Source of the DNA: Deltaproteobacteria bacterium
GTDB taxonomy: Bacteria > Myxococcota_A > Polyangia > Polyangiales > JADJMO01
Assembly (NCBI GenBank): GCA_022843175.1
Contig: JALHOE010000009.1
Coordinates: 25,186 to 89,185, forward strand
Length of the DNA stretch: 64,000 bases
Direction: 5' to 3'
Below, piece by piece: positions 34,908-42,337 of the stretch. Every line of letters starts with the position of its first letter. Position 1 is the first letter of the stretch. Both the position numbers and the translations under genes were made by a program. The notes beneath the pieces are model-generated. The model saw nothing but the letters and a program-made list of their open reading frames with translations, ran no database searches and was not told the DNA's origin.

Positions 34908-35831
34908 CTACACCTTCTTCGAGCAGGGCACGCACATGCCGGTCCACTTGCAGCTCGCGGCCGCGTTGTCGCACGCCGATGTCGGCGGCTTCGCGCAGCA
35001 CGCGACGCCGGGGCTCTTGCAGTCGGAGTCCGTTCCGCACCCAGCTGCGCAGTACGAGCTTCCGGTCCGGAGATCCTTCCAGCAGTCCATGCCGCCACTA
35101 GACCCGCAGCGCGGCACGTTGATGCTGCAACCATGGTAGTAACCGCCGTCGTTCGCGACGCAGACGTACGGACCGTCGGGCGTGCGCACGCCCGACAAGG
35201 GAACGTGCGGCGCGCAAACAGTCGACGCGCAGTCTGCGGCGGCGCCGCACCGGCAACTGTCGGTGGCCGAAGGTCCGCACACCCCGCCACCGTTCGGTTT
35301 CCCGGTGGCTGCATCGACCGTGAAGCGGCAGCACTTCGTTCCGTCGACCGCGTCGAATCCGCACTCGGTGCTCGTCGAGCAGGATCGGCTGCACCGTAGT
35401 TGTGGCTTGTCCTTCGTGCCCCAATCGACGCATGCGTCGCCCGACGCGCAGCATGTCGTTCCGCAGGTGCGTGCGAGTCCGCAGCAACCGCCGCTGACGC
35501 AGGACTCGCCGGCTGGGCATGTCCCCTTCGGATTGGAAGGCGAGCAAGGCCCGGGCGCGGGCGGCCCGGTGTCCACAGGCGACGTGTCGGGCGGCGCGGG
35601 GGCATTGGTGTCGCTCGCCGCGGCGTCCGTCTCGGCGATCGGGCAACCCGAACACGGATCGAAAGCGGTTCCCGTCGAGTTGCAGACCTGCGCCGCTGTC
35701 GCGCCACCCGCGCAAGCACACGCCCGGGTCTCCCCCGGAGCGCATGCATTCGTGCTCGCATCGTTCGACGAGGACTCCTCGCGGCCAGAGGAGCAACCGA
35801 TGGTGACCAGAAGCACGAAGATCCACCGCAT
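34908..35831 (-). CDS. Cys-rich secreted lipoprotein
   Basis: A 307-residue protein with a short signal and lipobox 'LLVTIGC'. A Ser/Asp/Thr/Pro linker follows ('DTNAPAPPDTSPVDTG'), then a domain with dozens of Cys residues in repeated patterns such as 'CVSGGCCGLARTCGTTCC', 'CGTDSDCKSPGVACC' and 'CVPCSKK'. Such small-disulfide-repeat lipoproteins with disordered linkers are common surface proteins in Myxococcota. The ATG is at 35831, next to an inverted repeat shared with the divergent XRE gene. Function is unknown; a surface-exposed, heavily disulfide-bonded protein is expected. Confidence 0.82.
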   Translation of the reverse strand: MRWIFVLLVTIGCSSGREESSSNDASTNACAPGETRACACAGGATAAQVCNSTGTAFDPCSGCPIAETDAAASDTNAPAPPDTSPVDTGPPAPGPCSPSNPKGTCPAGESCVSGGCCGLARTCGTTCCASGDACVDWGTKDKPQLRCSRSCSTSTECGFDAVDGTKCCRFTVDAATGKPNGGGVCGPSATDSCRCGAAADCASTVCAPHVPLSGVRTPDGPYVCVANDGGYYHGCSINVPRCGSSGGMDCWKDLRTGSSYCAAGCGTDSDCKSPGVACCAKPPTSACDNAAASCKWTGMCVPCSKKV

Positions 35832-35849
35832 TCGAGCCCTCCCGCGTTG

Positions 35850-35873
35850 AAAACCACATCTTCGTGTGGTTTT
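35850..35873. promoter_or_regulatory. Inverted repeat AAAACCACA-N6-TGTGGTTTT in a divergent promoter region
   Basis: Perfect 9-base arms lie between the starts of the Cys-rich lipoprotein (minus) and the XRE regulator (plus). The adjacent 'TTTTATCTGA' is AT-rich for this genome and could be a -10 region. The dyad is a good candidate operator for the neighbouring XRE protein. A hairpin with a T-run could also terminate transcription, but its position upstream of both genes favours an operator. Confidence 0.55.
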
Positions 35874-35903
35874 ATCTGATGGTCAACCAGCGACGTTCGG
35901 GCT

Positions 35904-36179
35904 GTGAAGCGCGAGCGGCCCGACGACGTGATCGCAGCCGTCGGCGCCCGAATCGCCGAGGTCAGGACCGCACTCGGTTGGACGCAGCATGAGGCGGCGG
36001 AGCGCCTGCGGATGCCGCTGAAGAACTTCCAGCGCTACGAGGCGGGCGCGAATGTGACGATTCGAACGCTCGTTCGTATCGCGCACGGCCTCGGCGTGCC
36101 GACTCGGTCACTTCTCGACGAACCCCACGATCGGATCCGTCGTCGTGGTCGCCCGCTGCGCACGCCTGCTTCGTCGTGA
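35904..36179 (+). CDS. XRE-family HTH regulator, paralogue of the one at 33400
   Basis: A 91-residue protein starting at a GTG. The HTH reads 'EVRTALGWTQHEAAERLRMP' then 'KNFQRYEAGANVTIRTLVRI', and the C-terminal tail 'RIRRRGRPLRTPASS' has an AT-hook-like core. It is divergent from the Cys-rich lipoprotein gene across 72 bp containing a perfect inverted repeat, suggesting it represses itself and the lipoprotein. Similar small XRE proteins control mobile-element or surface-phase genes, but no such role is shown here. Confidence 0.85.
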   Translation: MKRERPDDVIAAVGARIAEVRTALGWTQHEAAERLRMPLKNFQRYEAGANVTIRTLVRIAHGLGVPTRSLLDEPHDRIRRRGRPLRTPASS

Positions 36180-36269
36180 GCGCGGTCGCCGTGCGCACCG
36201 GATTAATGACGCGGGTGTCAGCAGAGAGGCGGGCACCACGGTGGCCGATCCGACGCCGCCGCGGCGCGA

Positions 36270-36777
36270 AGCCGCGCACACGCACGATGGTGAGCGCGCC
36301 GCTCTCGAGGAGCGGCGTGACGTCGTTGCCGATGGATGACCCTCGCGCGCGCGACAAGAGAGCTCGGTGTCTCGTCGAACGTCACGAACAGGCACGGCTC
36401 CCCGGCGCGCGCCCCTGCCGCCGCGAACGCGAGCGAGAGCAGCGTCTTGCCGATGCCCGTCCCGCCTGCGAGCGTGGTCGTGCTCGAACGAGGAAGGCCG
36501 CCGTGGAGCAGATCGTCGAAGACCGGCAGGTCGAAGGTCGCGCGATCCGAGATCGGGTACTTCGTCGAGCGCCTCCGCGATTCGCTTCGAGCCGCGGGAC
36601 GACGCGAACGCCGGCCGGCGTGATGAGCATCGCGTGCGTCCCGGTCAGGTGCGCGGGCCTCGCCTCTTGATGACCTCGAGCCGGCGCGTGCTCAGAGTTT
36701 CTGTAACCCACATCAAGCGTCGGACCGCAGCGAGGAAGCGCAAGTTCACGGGCGCTCGATAGGGGACGCGGTAGTCG
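36270..36777 (-). pseudogene. Frameshifted KaiC/RadA-like ATPase remnant
   Basis: No single frame is intact, but four minus-strand frames read in order give a KaiC-like protein. The pieces are 'MWVTETLSTRRLEVIKRRG' (~36700-36650), 'MLITPAGVRVVPRLEA' (~36630-36585), 'YPISDRATFDLPVFDDLL' leading to the Walker A 'LAGGTGIGKTLLSLAFA' and 'EPCLFVTFDETPSSL' (~36565-36360), and 'SIGNDVTPLLESGALTIV' (~36335-36280). This is the family order: end of one KaiC domain, start of the next, P-loop, acidic strand, then 'ESG.L.IV'. At least three frameshifts and truncation of the rest mark it as decayed. The parental function (signalling or clock-like ATPase) cannot be inferred further. Confidence 0.72.
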
Positions 36778-36812
36778 GCCCGCTGCGCCGCCGGTGGCAA
36801 CAGAGGGCGCGC

Positions 36813-37463
36813 TTAGAACGTGACCGAAATGCCAGCCATCGCGCCGCCTCGGACCGGCGCGACCGCGACACCGAGCGCGCGCTCATAGATCCGGAGGCCC
36901 CGGCGGTAGTGGCCGGGCCTCGCTGTGACGTACGAACCGAGGAGCACGTAGACGCCGCCGAGCGCGGCGAAGAGGGCGCCGCCAGCGTTGTTGAATCGAA
37001 GGGTCATGTACGTCCCGAGGTTCATCAGCAATACGCCGCCGCCAACCGTGACCCACGAGAGAGCGCGGAACGAGTCCTCCTCTCGCGCGAGCTCGCGCCA
37101 GCGGCGCTCTGCTTCTGCGACGATCGGCGCGGGCGACTCGTTCGCCTGACGCCGTCGCACCACGTCCGAATGGATCTTTTCGATCGCGCTCGGCATGAGC
37201 GCCGTACCGAGGCCGATCAGAGCCACGGATGCGCCCCCGATCGCGATCGTCGTTCCGAGGAGCCGCTCGCGATCGTCGTCGCCGAACCGAGCCGACCAGA
37301 CCCCGAGCGGCACGAGCGTCCCGCCGACGAGCATCGACGCGACGCCGACACGCATGCGCGCCGCGCGAATCGAGCGGGCTTCCTCCTCGAGAACGGCCTC
37401 GAGCCTTGGAAGGCGCTCATCGGGCGGAAGCATCACAGCGCTGAGCGGCAGGGGGAGTACCAT
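36813..37463 (-). CDS. Multi-pass membrane protein, function unknown
   Basis: A 216-residue protein with about four hydrophobic segments: 'VGVASMLVGGTLVPLGVW', 'TTIAIGGASVALIGLGTAL', 'WVTVGGGVLLMNLGTYMTL' and 'ALFAALGGVYVLLGSYVTA'. A charged helical stretch separates the second and third. The start is either the ATG at 37463 or the one at 37433. The last segment ends in a Gly-rich beta-like tail. I recognise no family. It lies between the KaiC-like remnant and the tRNA. Confidence 0.7.
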   Translation of the reverse strand: MVLPLPLSAVMLPPDERLPRLEAVLEEEARSIRAARMRVGVASMLVGGTLVPLGVWSARFGDDDRERLLGTTIAIGGASVALIGLGTALMPSAIEKIHSDVVRRRQANESPAPIVAEAERRWRELAREEDSFRALSWVTVGGGVLLMNLGTYMTLRFNNAGGALFAALGGVYVLLGSYVTARPGHYRRGLRIYERALGVAVAPVRGGAMAGISVTF

Positions 37464-37884
37464 CGTGCGAGGCTAAAGCGCTCCCCTCGGTGAGGCCATC
37501 AACGCCTCTCCCACGGGAAGGCGTCGCGGGGTTGCGCTGAGGGGCTCGCCTCCGGGCAAGTGCCTCGCGATCGCGATGGGACGCATCATTGCGCCAATCG
37601 ACATGTGACAGGCGACGGGCGCGGAGAGTCGCGTCGCGCGCCCCGCCGAGGATGACGCGGTCAGCGCGGTCCGGGATCTACCCACTTGCTCTGCTCGTCG
37701 AGCAGGCGGCCCAGCGCTTCGAAGACGACGCGCGCTGCCGAGAGGTCGCCGCCGAGCAGCGCATCACGAAAGCCACCGACCAAAGCCACCATCAACTCTG
37801 TTCGAGGAGAGGGTGTCTTTGGCGGTGTCTTCCGCTCAGGGCCAGATCCCGCAGGATCGTTACGAAAGCCCTTGTTTCTTTCGG
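37464..37884. other. Mostly non-coding stretch before tRNA-Ala
   Basis: About 420 bases. The only frame worth noting is a short minus-strand one at 37661-37792. Frames that read through the tRNA into this stretch (giving the well-known artefact peptide 'WGSNPRPLEC') are not genes. I see no integrase or clear direct repeat of the tRNA 3' end. Confidence 0.5.
37661..37792 (-). CDS. Possible small helical protein downstream of tRNA-Ala
   Basis: A 43-residue frame reading 'VALVGGFRDALLGGDLSAAR' then 'VVFEALGRLLDEQSK', an amphipathic helical segment with normal GC-ending codon use. It could be part of a longer peptide starting upstream, but upstream it runs into the tRNA. Start codon and reality are uncertain. 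No family is recognised. Confidence 0.3.
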   Translation of the reverse strand: MVALVGGFRDALLGGDLSAARVVFEALGRLLDEQSKWVDPGPR

Positions 37885-37960
<76 letters not shown>

Positions 37961-37997
37961 AGGGAGGCGTACCTTACAACGCCGAAGCCAAACGTCA

Positions 37998-38621
37998 ATG
38001 AGGATCCTGTACGCCCACGGTTTCGCGAGCGGGCCCCTGTCCAAGAAGGGCGTCGCGGTGCGCGCGCACCTGGCGAAGCGGGGGCTCGAGGTCGAGCTGC
38101 TCGACCTCCGGGTGCCGTCGCCGACGGGGCTCCGGCTGTCGCGGATGATCGAGGTGGTGCGCGCGGCCGCCGGGCCGGAGACGCTCGCGATCGGCTCGTC
38201 GCTCGGCGGGCTCACGGTCGCGCACGCGGCCGCGATCGACCCGCGCATCCGCGCGACGGTGCTGCTCGCTCCTGCGTTCCGGCTCGTCGAGCGGTGGCGG
38301 CGGCGGATGACGGTCGAGGAGTGGGCGCGGTGGGAGCGCGAGGGCACGTTCCGCTACGACGATCACGCGACCGGGGGCTCGCTCGACGTCGACTTCGGGT
38401 TCATGGAGGACGCGGCGCGGGTGGACACGTCGTGGCCGGACGTGCGCGTGCCGACGACGATCGTCCACGGGACGCGGGATGCGACCGTCGAGCCGGAGCT
38501 GTCGCGCACCTTCGCGGCCACGCGGCCGAACGTGCGGCTGGTGGAGGTGGACGACGACCACCAGCTGCTCGGGTCGCTCGAGCGGATCTGCGCGGAGATC
38601 GACGCAGCGCTACGCCAATAG
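37998..38621 (+). CDS. YqiA-like alpha/beta-hydrolase (esterase)
   Basis: A 207-residue small alpha/beta-hydrolase. 'ILYAHGFASGPLSKKG' forms the oxyanion loop, 'AIGSSLGGLTVAHAA' the nucleophile elbow (Ser in G-S-S-L-G), 'IVHGTRDATVEPE' the acid Asp and 'DDDHQLLGSL' the catalytic His. Length and motifs fit the YqiA/UPF0227 esterase family, which hydrolyses short acyl esters. The stop codon TAG lies inside the first copy of the intergenic dyad repeat (38617-38815). It is convergent with gcvH. The substrate is unknown. Confidence 0.87.
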   Translation: MRILYAHGFASGPLSKKGVAVRAHLAKRGLEVELLDLRVPSPTGLRLSRMIEVVRAAAGPETLAIGSSLGGLTVAHAAAIDPRIRATVLLAPAFRLVERWRRRMTVEEWARWEREGTFRYDDHATGGSLDVDFGFMEDAARVDTSWPDVRVPTTIVHGTRDATVEPELSRTFAATRPNVRLVEVDDDHQLLGSLERICAEIDAALRQ

Positions 38622-38815
38622 GCGCGCGCGTCAGCGAGCGCCTGACCGGTAGGGATTTGCGTTGAGGCGCTCGCTTACGCGCGCGCCTATCTCTTCGCCA
38701 ATAGGCGCGCGCGTCAGCGAGCGCCTGACCGGTAAGGATTTGCGTTCAGGCGCTCGCCTACGCGCGCGCCTATCTCTTCGCCTCACAGGCGCGCGCGTCA
38801 GCGAGCGCCTATCTA
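38617..38815. repeat. Tandem dyad-symmetric intergenic repeat (2 full units plus a partial)
   Basis: Two units of about 83 bases (38617-38699 and 38700-38782) and a partial third. Each unit starts 'TAGGCGCGCGCGTCAGCGAG' and closes with the inverted partner 'CTCGCTTACGCGCGCGCCTA', so it can fold into a very stable hairpin. The first TAG is the stop codon of the hydrolase; the end abuts the gcvH stop. A related array sits at 41643-41840. Confidence 0.9.
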
Positions 38816-39202
38816 GTGGGCGGCTTCGAGGTGTTTGCGGTAGCTCGCGGCGTCCATGAGGGACGCGAGCTTCGAGGGGTCGCTCACCTCGATCACGACC
38901 ATCCAGCCCTTGTCGTAGGCGGCCTCGTTCACCAGCTCGGGGTTGCTCGCGAGCTTGTCGTTGACCTCGACGACCGTGCCGGGGACGGGCGCGAACAAAT
39001 CGCTGAGCGTCTTGACGCTCTCGACCGTGCCGAACGCCTTGCCCTCTTCGACCTTGGTGCCGACCTTGGGGAGCTCGACGAGGGTGATGTCACCGAGCTG
39101 CTCGACGGCGAACGCGGTGATGCCGACGCGGATCTTGTTGCCCTCGACTTTCGCCCACTCGTGGTCCTTGGTGTACCGCAGGTCGTCGGGAACGTCGGCC
39201 AT
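38813..39202 (-). CDS. gcvH: Glycine cleavage system H protein
   Basis: A 129-residue lipoyl carrier that shuttles the aminomethyl group between the P, T and L proteins. The full length matches the family. The lipoylated Lys lies in 'GTVESVKTLSDLFAPV', and conserved flanks 'YTKDHEWAKVEGNKIRVG' and 'NPELVNEAAYDKGWMV' are present. It is 19 bp downstream of gcvT on the same strand. gcvP is not adjacent but at 56536-59451. No glycine riboswitch is evident upstream of the pair. Confidence 0.97.
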   Translation of the reverse strand: MADVPDDLRYTKDHEWAKVEGNKIRVGITAFAVEQLGDITLVELPKVGTKVEEGKAFGTVESVKTLSDLFAPVPGTVVEVNDKLASNPELVNEAAYDKGWMVVIEVSDPSKLASLMDAASYRKHLEAAH

Positions 39203-39221
39203 TGTGCTCCTTATTTCTCGC

Positions 39222-40322
39222 TTACTTACGCTTGTAGAACGGCGTCTTTACGATCACTGCCTCGACGTCCTTGCCGCGGCAGTCGACGAGGATCGTGCTG
39301 CCGATCGCGTCCTGTCCGGCGGGCACGTAGCCGAGGCCGATGTTCTTGTTGAGGGTGGGGCTCGGCGAGCCGCTCGTGACGTTGCCGATCACCTGCCCGT
39401 CGCGCGACTTGAGCGGATACCCGTGGCGCGCGATGCCCCGCCCCGTCATCTCGAAGCCGACGAGCTTGCGCGTGGGCCCCTGCTGCTTGACCCGCTCGAT
39501 CACCGAGCGGCCGACGAAGTCGCCCTTGTCGAGCTTCACCGTCCACGCGAGGCCGGCCTCGATCGGGTTGGTGGTCTCGTCGATCTCGTTGCCGTAGAGC
39601 GCCATCTTGCACTCGAGGCGGAGCGTGTCGCGGGCGGCGAGGCCGCACGGCTTGATGCCCTCGTCCTTGCCGAGCGCGAGGAGACCCTCCCAGATGCGGG
39701 GCGCCTCGTCCCACGGGCAGAAGATCTCGACGCCGTCCTCGCCGGTGTAGCCGGTGCGGGCGATCGTCACGTCGACGTTGAGGAGGCGGGCGTCGGTGAA
39801 GCCGAACGCGGGGAGGGCGAGGGCCTCGCGCAGATCGCCGGCCTTCTCGAGCACCCGCATCGCCTTCGGGCCCTGCAGCGCGATGAGCGCCGTCTCGTGG
39901 GTGCGGTCGACGAACTCGCAGTGGTCCTTGGCCGCGGCCGCGAACACCGCGGCGATCTTCTCGTGGTTGCTCGCGTTGCAGACGATGAGGTAGCGGTCCT
40001 GGTTCGCGCGGTAGACGATGAGGTCGTCGAGGATGGTGCCCTCGGCGTTGCAACAGCAGGTGTAGATCGCGCGGCCGTCCTCGAGCTTGCTGATGTCGTT
40101 CGTCACCAGGTAGTTGACGACCTGCCCCGCGTAGACGCCGCGCATCTCGAGCTCGCCCATGTGCGAGACGTCGAACAGGCCCACCGCGGTGCGCACCGTG
40201 TGGTGCTCGTCGGTGACGCCGGTGTATTGCACGGGCATCTCCCATCCGGCGTAGGGGACGATTCGACCGCCCGCTTTGACGTGCTGCTCGTAGAGGGAGG
40301 TGCGGCGGAGCTCTTCGGCCAA
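39222..40322 (-). CDS. gcvT: Glycine cleavage system T protein (aminomethyltransferase)
   Basis: Transfers the methylene carbon of the lipoyl-bound aminomethyl group to tetrahydrofolate, releasing ammonia. It has 366 residues from a TTG at 40322, aligning with family starts ('[15 protein letters not shown]'). The folate-binding N-terminal region has '[13 protein letters not shown]' and the catalytic-Asp region, with '[12 protein letters not shown]' and '[14 protein letters not shown]' further on. The C-terminal barrel has '[20 protein letters not shown]'. No ATG precedes the family start; a TTG at 40361 overlapping the upstream stop (TTGA) would add 13 residues. The upstream gene encodes an unrelated membrane protein. 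Confidence 0.95.
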   Translation of the reverse strand: MAEELRRTSLYEQHVKAGGRIVPYAGWEMPVQYTGVTDEHHTVRTAVGLFDVSHMGELEMRGVYAGQVVNYLVTNDISKLEDGRAIYTCCCNAEGTILDDLIVYRANQDRYLIVCNASNHEKIAAVFAAAAKDHCEFVDRTHETALIALQGPKAMRVLEKAGDLREALALPAFGFTDARLLNVDVTIARTGYTGEDGVEIFCPWDEAPRIWEGLLALGKDEGIKPCGLAARDTLRLECKMALYGNEIDETTNPIEAGLAWTVKLDKGDFVGRSVIERVKQQGPTRKLVGFEMTGRGIARHGYPLKSRDGQVIGNVTSGSPSPTLNKNIGLGYVPAGQDAIGSTILVDCRGKDVEAVIVKTPFYKRK

Positions 40323-40357
40323 GGTGGGAGACGGACTACCGACGCGAGCGCCGCGGA

Positions 40358-40924
40358 TCAACGGGCAGTCGCCCGACGAGCCCGTTCCGGCGAGGACAAG
40401 CGCGACGCGGCCCACAGCACGCCGGCGCAGAGACACGCGTCGATCCAGAGAATCGAGACACCGAGCGACGTCCCGCTGGCCGGCTGCAGGTCGTAGCCCT
40501 CGCGATACTGGACGTACGTGCCGGCGACGGTCAGCCGCGGTCCGAGCATCGCGACGGCGATCGCGAGCAGCACCACCAGCGCCCCGGCGCCGCGGACGAG
40601 CTCGCGGACGGCGTGACGTCGCAGCGCCCCGGCCGTCCACACGAACGTGAGCGGGGCGAACGACACCGACAGCAAGCACGCGATGAGATCGATCGCCGAT
40701 GGGACGCGGCTCCCCGGGACGAGGTACGCCCACGCCCAGTCGGGGTAGAAGGCGAGGAAGTAGCCCGCCGCGGGCGCGAGCAGCGCGAACGCGACGATCG
40801 TGAGCACCAGGAACGAACGCGTCGATGCGGCCGCCGAGGTGGTCCGCCGCACCTCGTCGCGTCCGACGAGCGCGAAGATGACGCCGAGCAGCGCGGCGAG
40901 GATCGGTGCGAGCGGAAGAGGCAC
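40358..40924 (-). CDS. Multi-pass membrane protein, function unknown
   Basis: A 188-residue protein with about five hydrophobic helices: 'LPLAPILAALLGVIFALVG', 'FLVLTIVAFALLAPAAGYF', 'IDLIACLLSVSFAPLTFVW', 'ALVVLLAIAVAMLGP' and 'SILWIDACLCAGVLWAASR'. It lacks transport or enzyme motifs that I recognise. Its stop overlaps a potential TTG start of gcvT, so they may share a transcript. The ATG is at 40924. It is head-to-head with the lectin-like lipoprotein gene, leaving 54 bp. Confidence 0.72.
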   Translation of the reverse strand: MPLPLAPILAALLGVIFALVGRDEVRRTTSAAASTRSFLVLTIVAFALLAPAAGYFLAFYPDWAWAYLVPGSRVPSAIDLIACLLSVSFAPLTFVWTAGALRRHAVRELVRGAGALVVLLAIAVAMLGPRLTVAGTYVQYREGYDLQPASGTSLGVSILWIDACLCAGVLWAASRLSSPERARRATAR

Positions 40925-40978
40925 GGCGCGGTCATATCACGCGTTGCGCGTGCGCGTCGCATCGGGCAACCTCGGTGG

Positions 40979-41644
40979 GTGCGCGCTCAACTCCTCCTCC
41001 TCCCGTGGGTCGTCGTAACCGTCGGTTGCGAGCTGATGAGCGGCCTCTCGGACCTCGAAAAGGATCCGACCTTCGACCCGGACGGCGCGGTGGCCGAGGC
41101 GTCGGTCACGGACACCAGCGCGCCACCGGCGGACACCGGCGCGCCGGGCACCGACACCGGTACAGCGCCTCCCGCGGACACCGGCACGATGCCGCCGGCC
41201 GACACCGCGGTGGCCGACACGGCCAAGCCGCCCGACGCCGGCGGCTGCGGCGAGCCGGAGTCGATCACGTTCGGCGGGCACTGCTATTTCCCGCTCAAGA
41301 CCAACCTGTCCTTCACCGACGCGAAGAACGCGTGCGTCGCCAAGGGCGCCTACCTCGCGGTCATCACCTCGATGGCCGAGAACGAGGCCATCGGCGCGAT
41401 CGACGCGGCAGCCGAGCGCTGGATCGGTCTGTCGCGCGCTCTGGCCGACCCCATCGCCAAAGAGAGCTACAAGTGGAGCGACGGCACGGCGTTCGACGCC
41501 GCCAAGTTCGACGGCTGGGGAGTCGGCGAGCCCAACGACGCCGCCGGCGATGCAGTGCGCATGCGGCCCGACAAGCTCTGGTACGACCGCACCGGCGCCA
41601 CCACCACCGCCGCCGGCATCCACGCCATCTGCGAGAAGAACTAG
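40979..41644 (+). CDS. Lipoprotein with C-type lectin-like domain
   Basis: A 221-residue protein from a GTG at 40979, with a lipoprotein signal ('LLLLPWVVVTVGC'). A disordered linker rich in Asp/Thr/Ala/Pro spans ~35-85 ('DTGTAPPADTGTMPPADT'). A C-type lectin-like domain follows (~90-221): 'HCYFPLKTNLSFTDAKNAC', 'AYLAVITSMAENEAIG', 'RWIGLSRA', 'WGVGEPNDA' and the closing 'HAICEKN'. The Glu-Pro-Asn triad is the mannose-type calcium/sugar site in animal lectins. A surface-anchored carbohydrate-binding role is plausible but not proven. Its TAG stop is the first triplet of the repeat array at 41643. Confidence 0.85.
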   Translation: MRAQLLLLPWVVVTVGCELMSGLSDLEKDPTFDPDGAVAEASVTDTSAPPADTGAPGTDTGTAPPADTGTMPPADTAVADTAKPPDAGGCGEPESITFGGHCYFPLKTNLSFTDAKNACVAKGAYLAVITSMAENEAIGAIDAAAERWIGLSRALADPIAKESYKWSDGTAFDAAKFDGWGVGEPNDAAGDAVRMRPDKLWYDRTGATTTAAGIHAICEKN

Positions 41645-41840
41645 GCGCGCGCGTTAGCGAGCGCCTGAACGCAAATTCTCGACGGGTCAGGCGCTCGCTC
41701 ACGCGCGCGCCTATAAGGCGCAAAACCAGGCGCGCGCGTCAGCGAGCGCCTGAACGCAAATTCTCGACGGGTCAGGCGCTCGCTCACGCGCGCGCCTATA
41801 AGGCGCAAAACCAGGCGCGCGCGTCAGCGAGCGCCTACGC
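41643..41840. repeat. Tandem dyad-symmetric intergenic repeat, second array
   Basis: Two units of about 85 bases (41643-41727, 41728-41812) and a partial third. The arms start 'AGGCGCGCGCGTCAGCGAGC' and are matched nearly perfectly by an inverted copy ending 'GCTCACGCGCGCGCCT'. The left arm is closely related to that at 38617, but the spacer (about 20 bases) differs between arrays and is identical within this one. The lectin gene's TAG stop is in the first arm. Confidence 0.9.
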
Positions 41841-41861
41841 CGAAGATCCCGCGCGAACGCC

Positions 41862-42323
41862 CTAGAAACTCCCGGTCAGCGCAATGCTCCCCGGCCCCAC
41901 GTTCACGTTCAGCGAGATGCCGGGCGGCGCAGGGTGATAGTCCGGCGCTTCCTCCTTGGTGGAGGAGGAGGGCTTGGCGATCAGCCCATAGATGCCGACC
42001 CCGAGCCCGACGACCGCGACGCCGAACGCGACGTTGCTGATCGCGGCCGACGTGCGCGCCTGATCGATGAACTCGAACGACGACGGCGGACACCGCCCGT
42101 TCACGCACCGCTCCTTGGCGGTGCTCGCGGACTGGAGCGAGTCGGCGCCGTACAGCGCGCCGACGAGGATGCCCGCGCCCGCCACGCCGAAGCCGACGTA
42201 GACGAGCGGGTTGGTCCCCGACGACTCCACCCGGGGCGGGGGCTTCGTTTTCTCGCCAGCGACCGCGGCGACCGAGGTCAGCGCGACGGACAGCGAGAGC
42301 AGAGCAGCGAGGGCGCGTCGCAT
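41862..42323 (-). CDS. Exported membrane protein, function unknown
   Basis: A 153-residue protein with a signal peptide ('LLSLSVALTSVAAVAG') and two further hydrophobic segments ('LVYVGFGVAGAGILVGALY' and 'ISNVAFGVAVVGLGVGIYG'). A loop with two Cys residues ('KERCVNGRCPP') lies between them, probably disulfide-bonded. The C-terminus is Pro/Ser-rich and ends in hydrophobic beta-like sequence. The layout resembles small Gly-rich envelope proteins seen throughout Myxococcota. It lies 14 bp downstream of the DUF1552 gene. No function is assigned. Confidence 0.68.
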   Translation of the reverse strand: MRRALAALLSLSVALTSVAAVAGEKTKPPPRVESSGTNPLVYVGFGVAGAGILVGALYGADSLQSASTAKERCVNGRCPPSSFEFIDQARTSAAISNVAFGVAVVGLGVGIYGLIAKPSSSTKEEAPDYHPAPPGISLNVNVGPGSIALTGSF

Positions 42324-42337
42324 GCGGGGAGAATACC

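Noticed and set aside
40322..40924. Glycine riboswitch upstream of gcvT
   Set aside because: The upstream sequence is coding for a membrane protein and no tandem glycine-aptamer pattern was recognised.
38617..41840. CRISPR array
   Set aside because: Units are tandem and internally palindromic with no variable spacers, only 2-3 copies each, and no cas genes.
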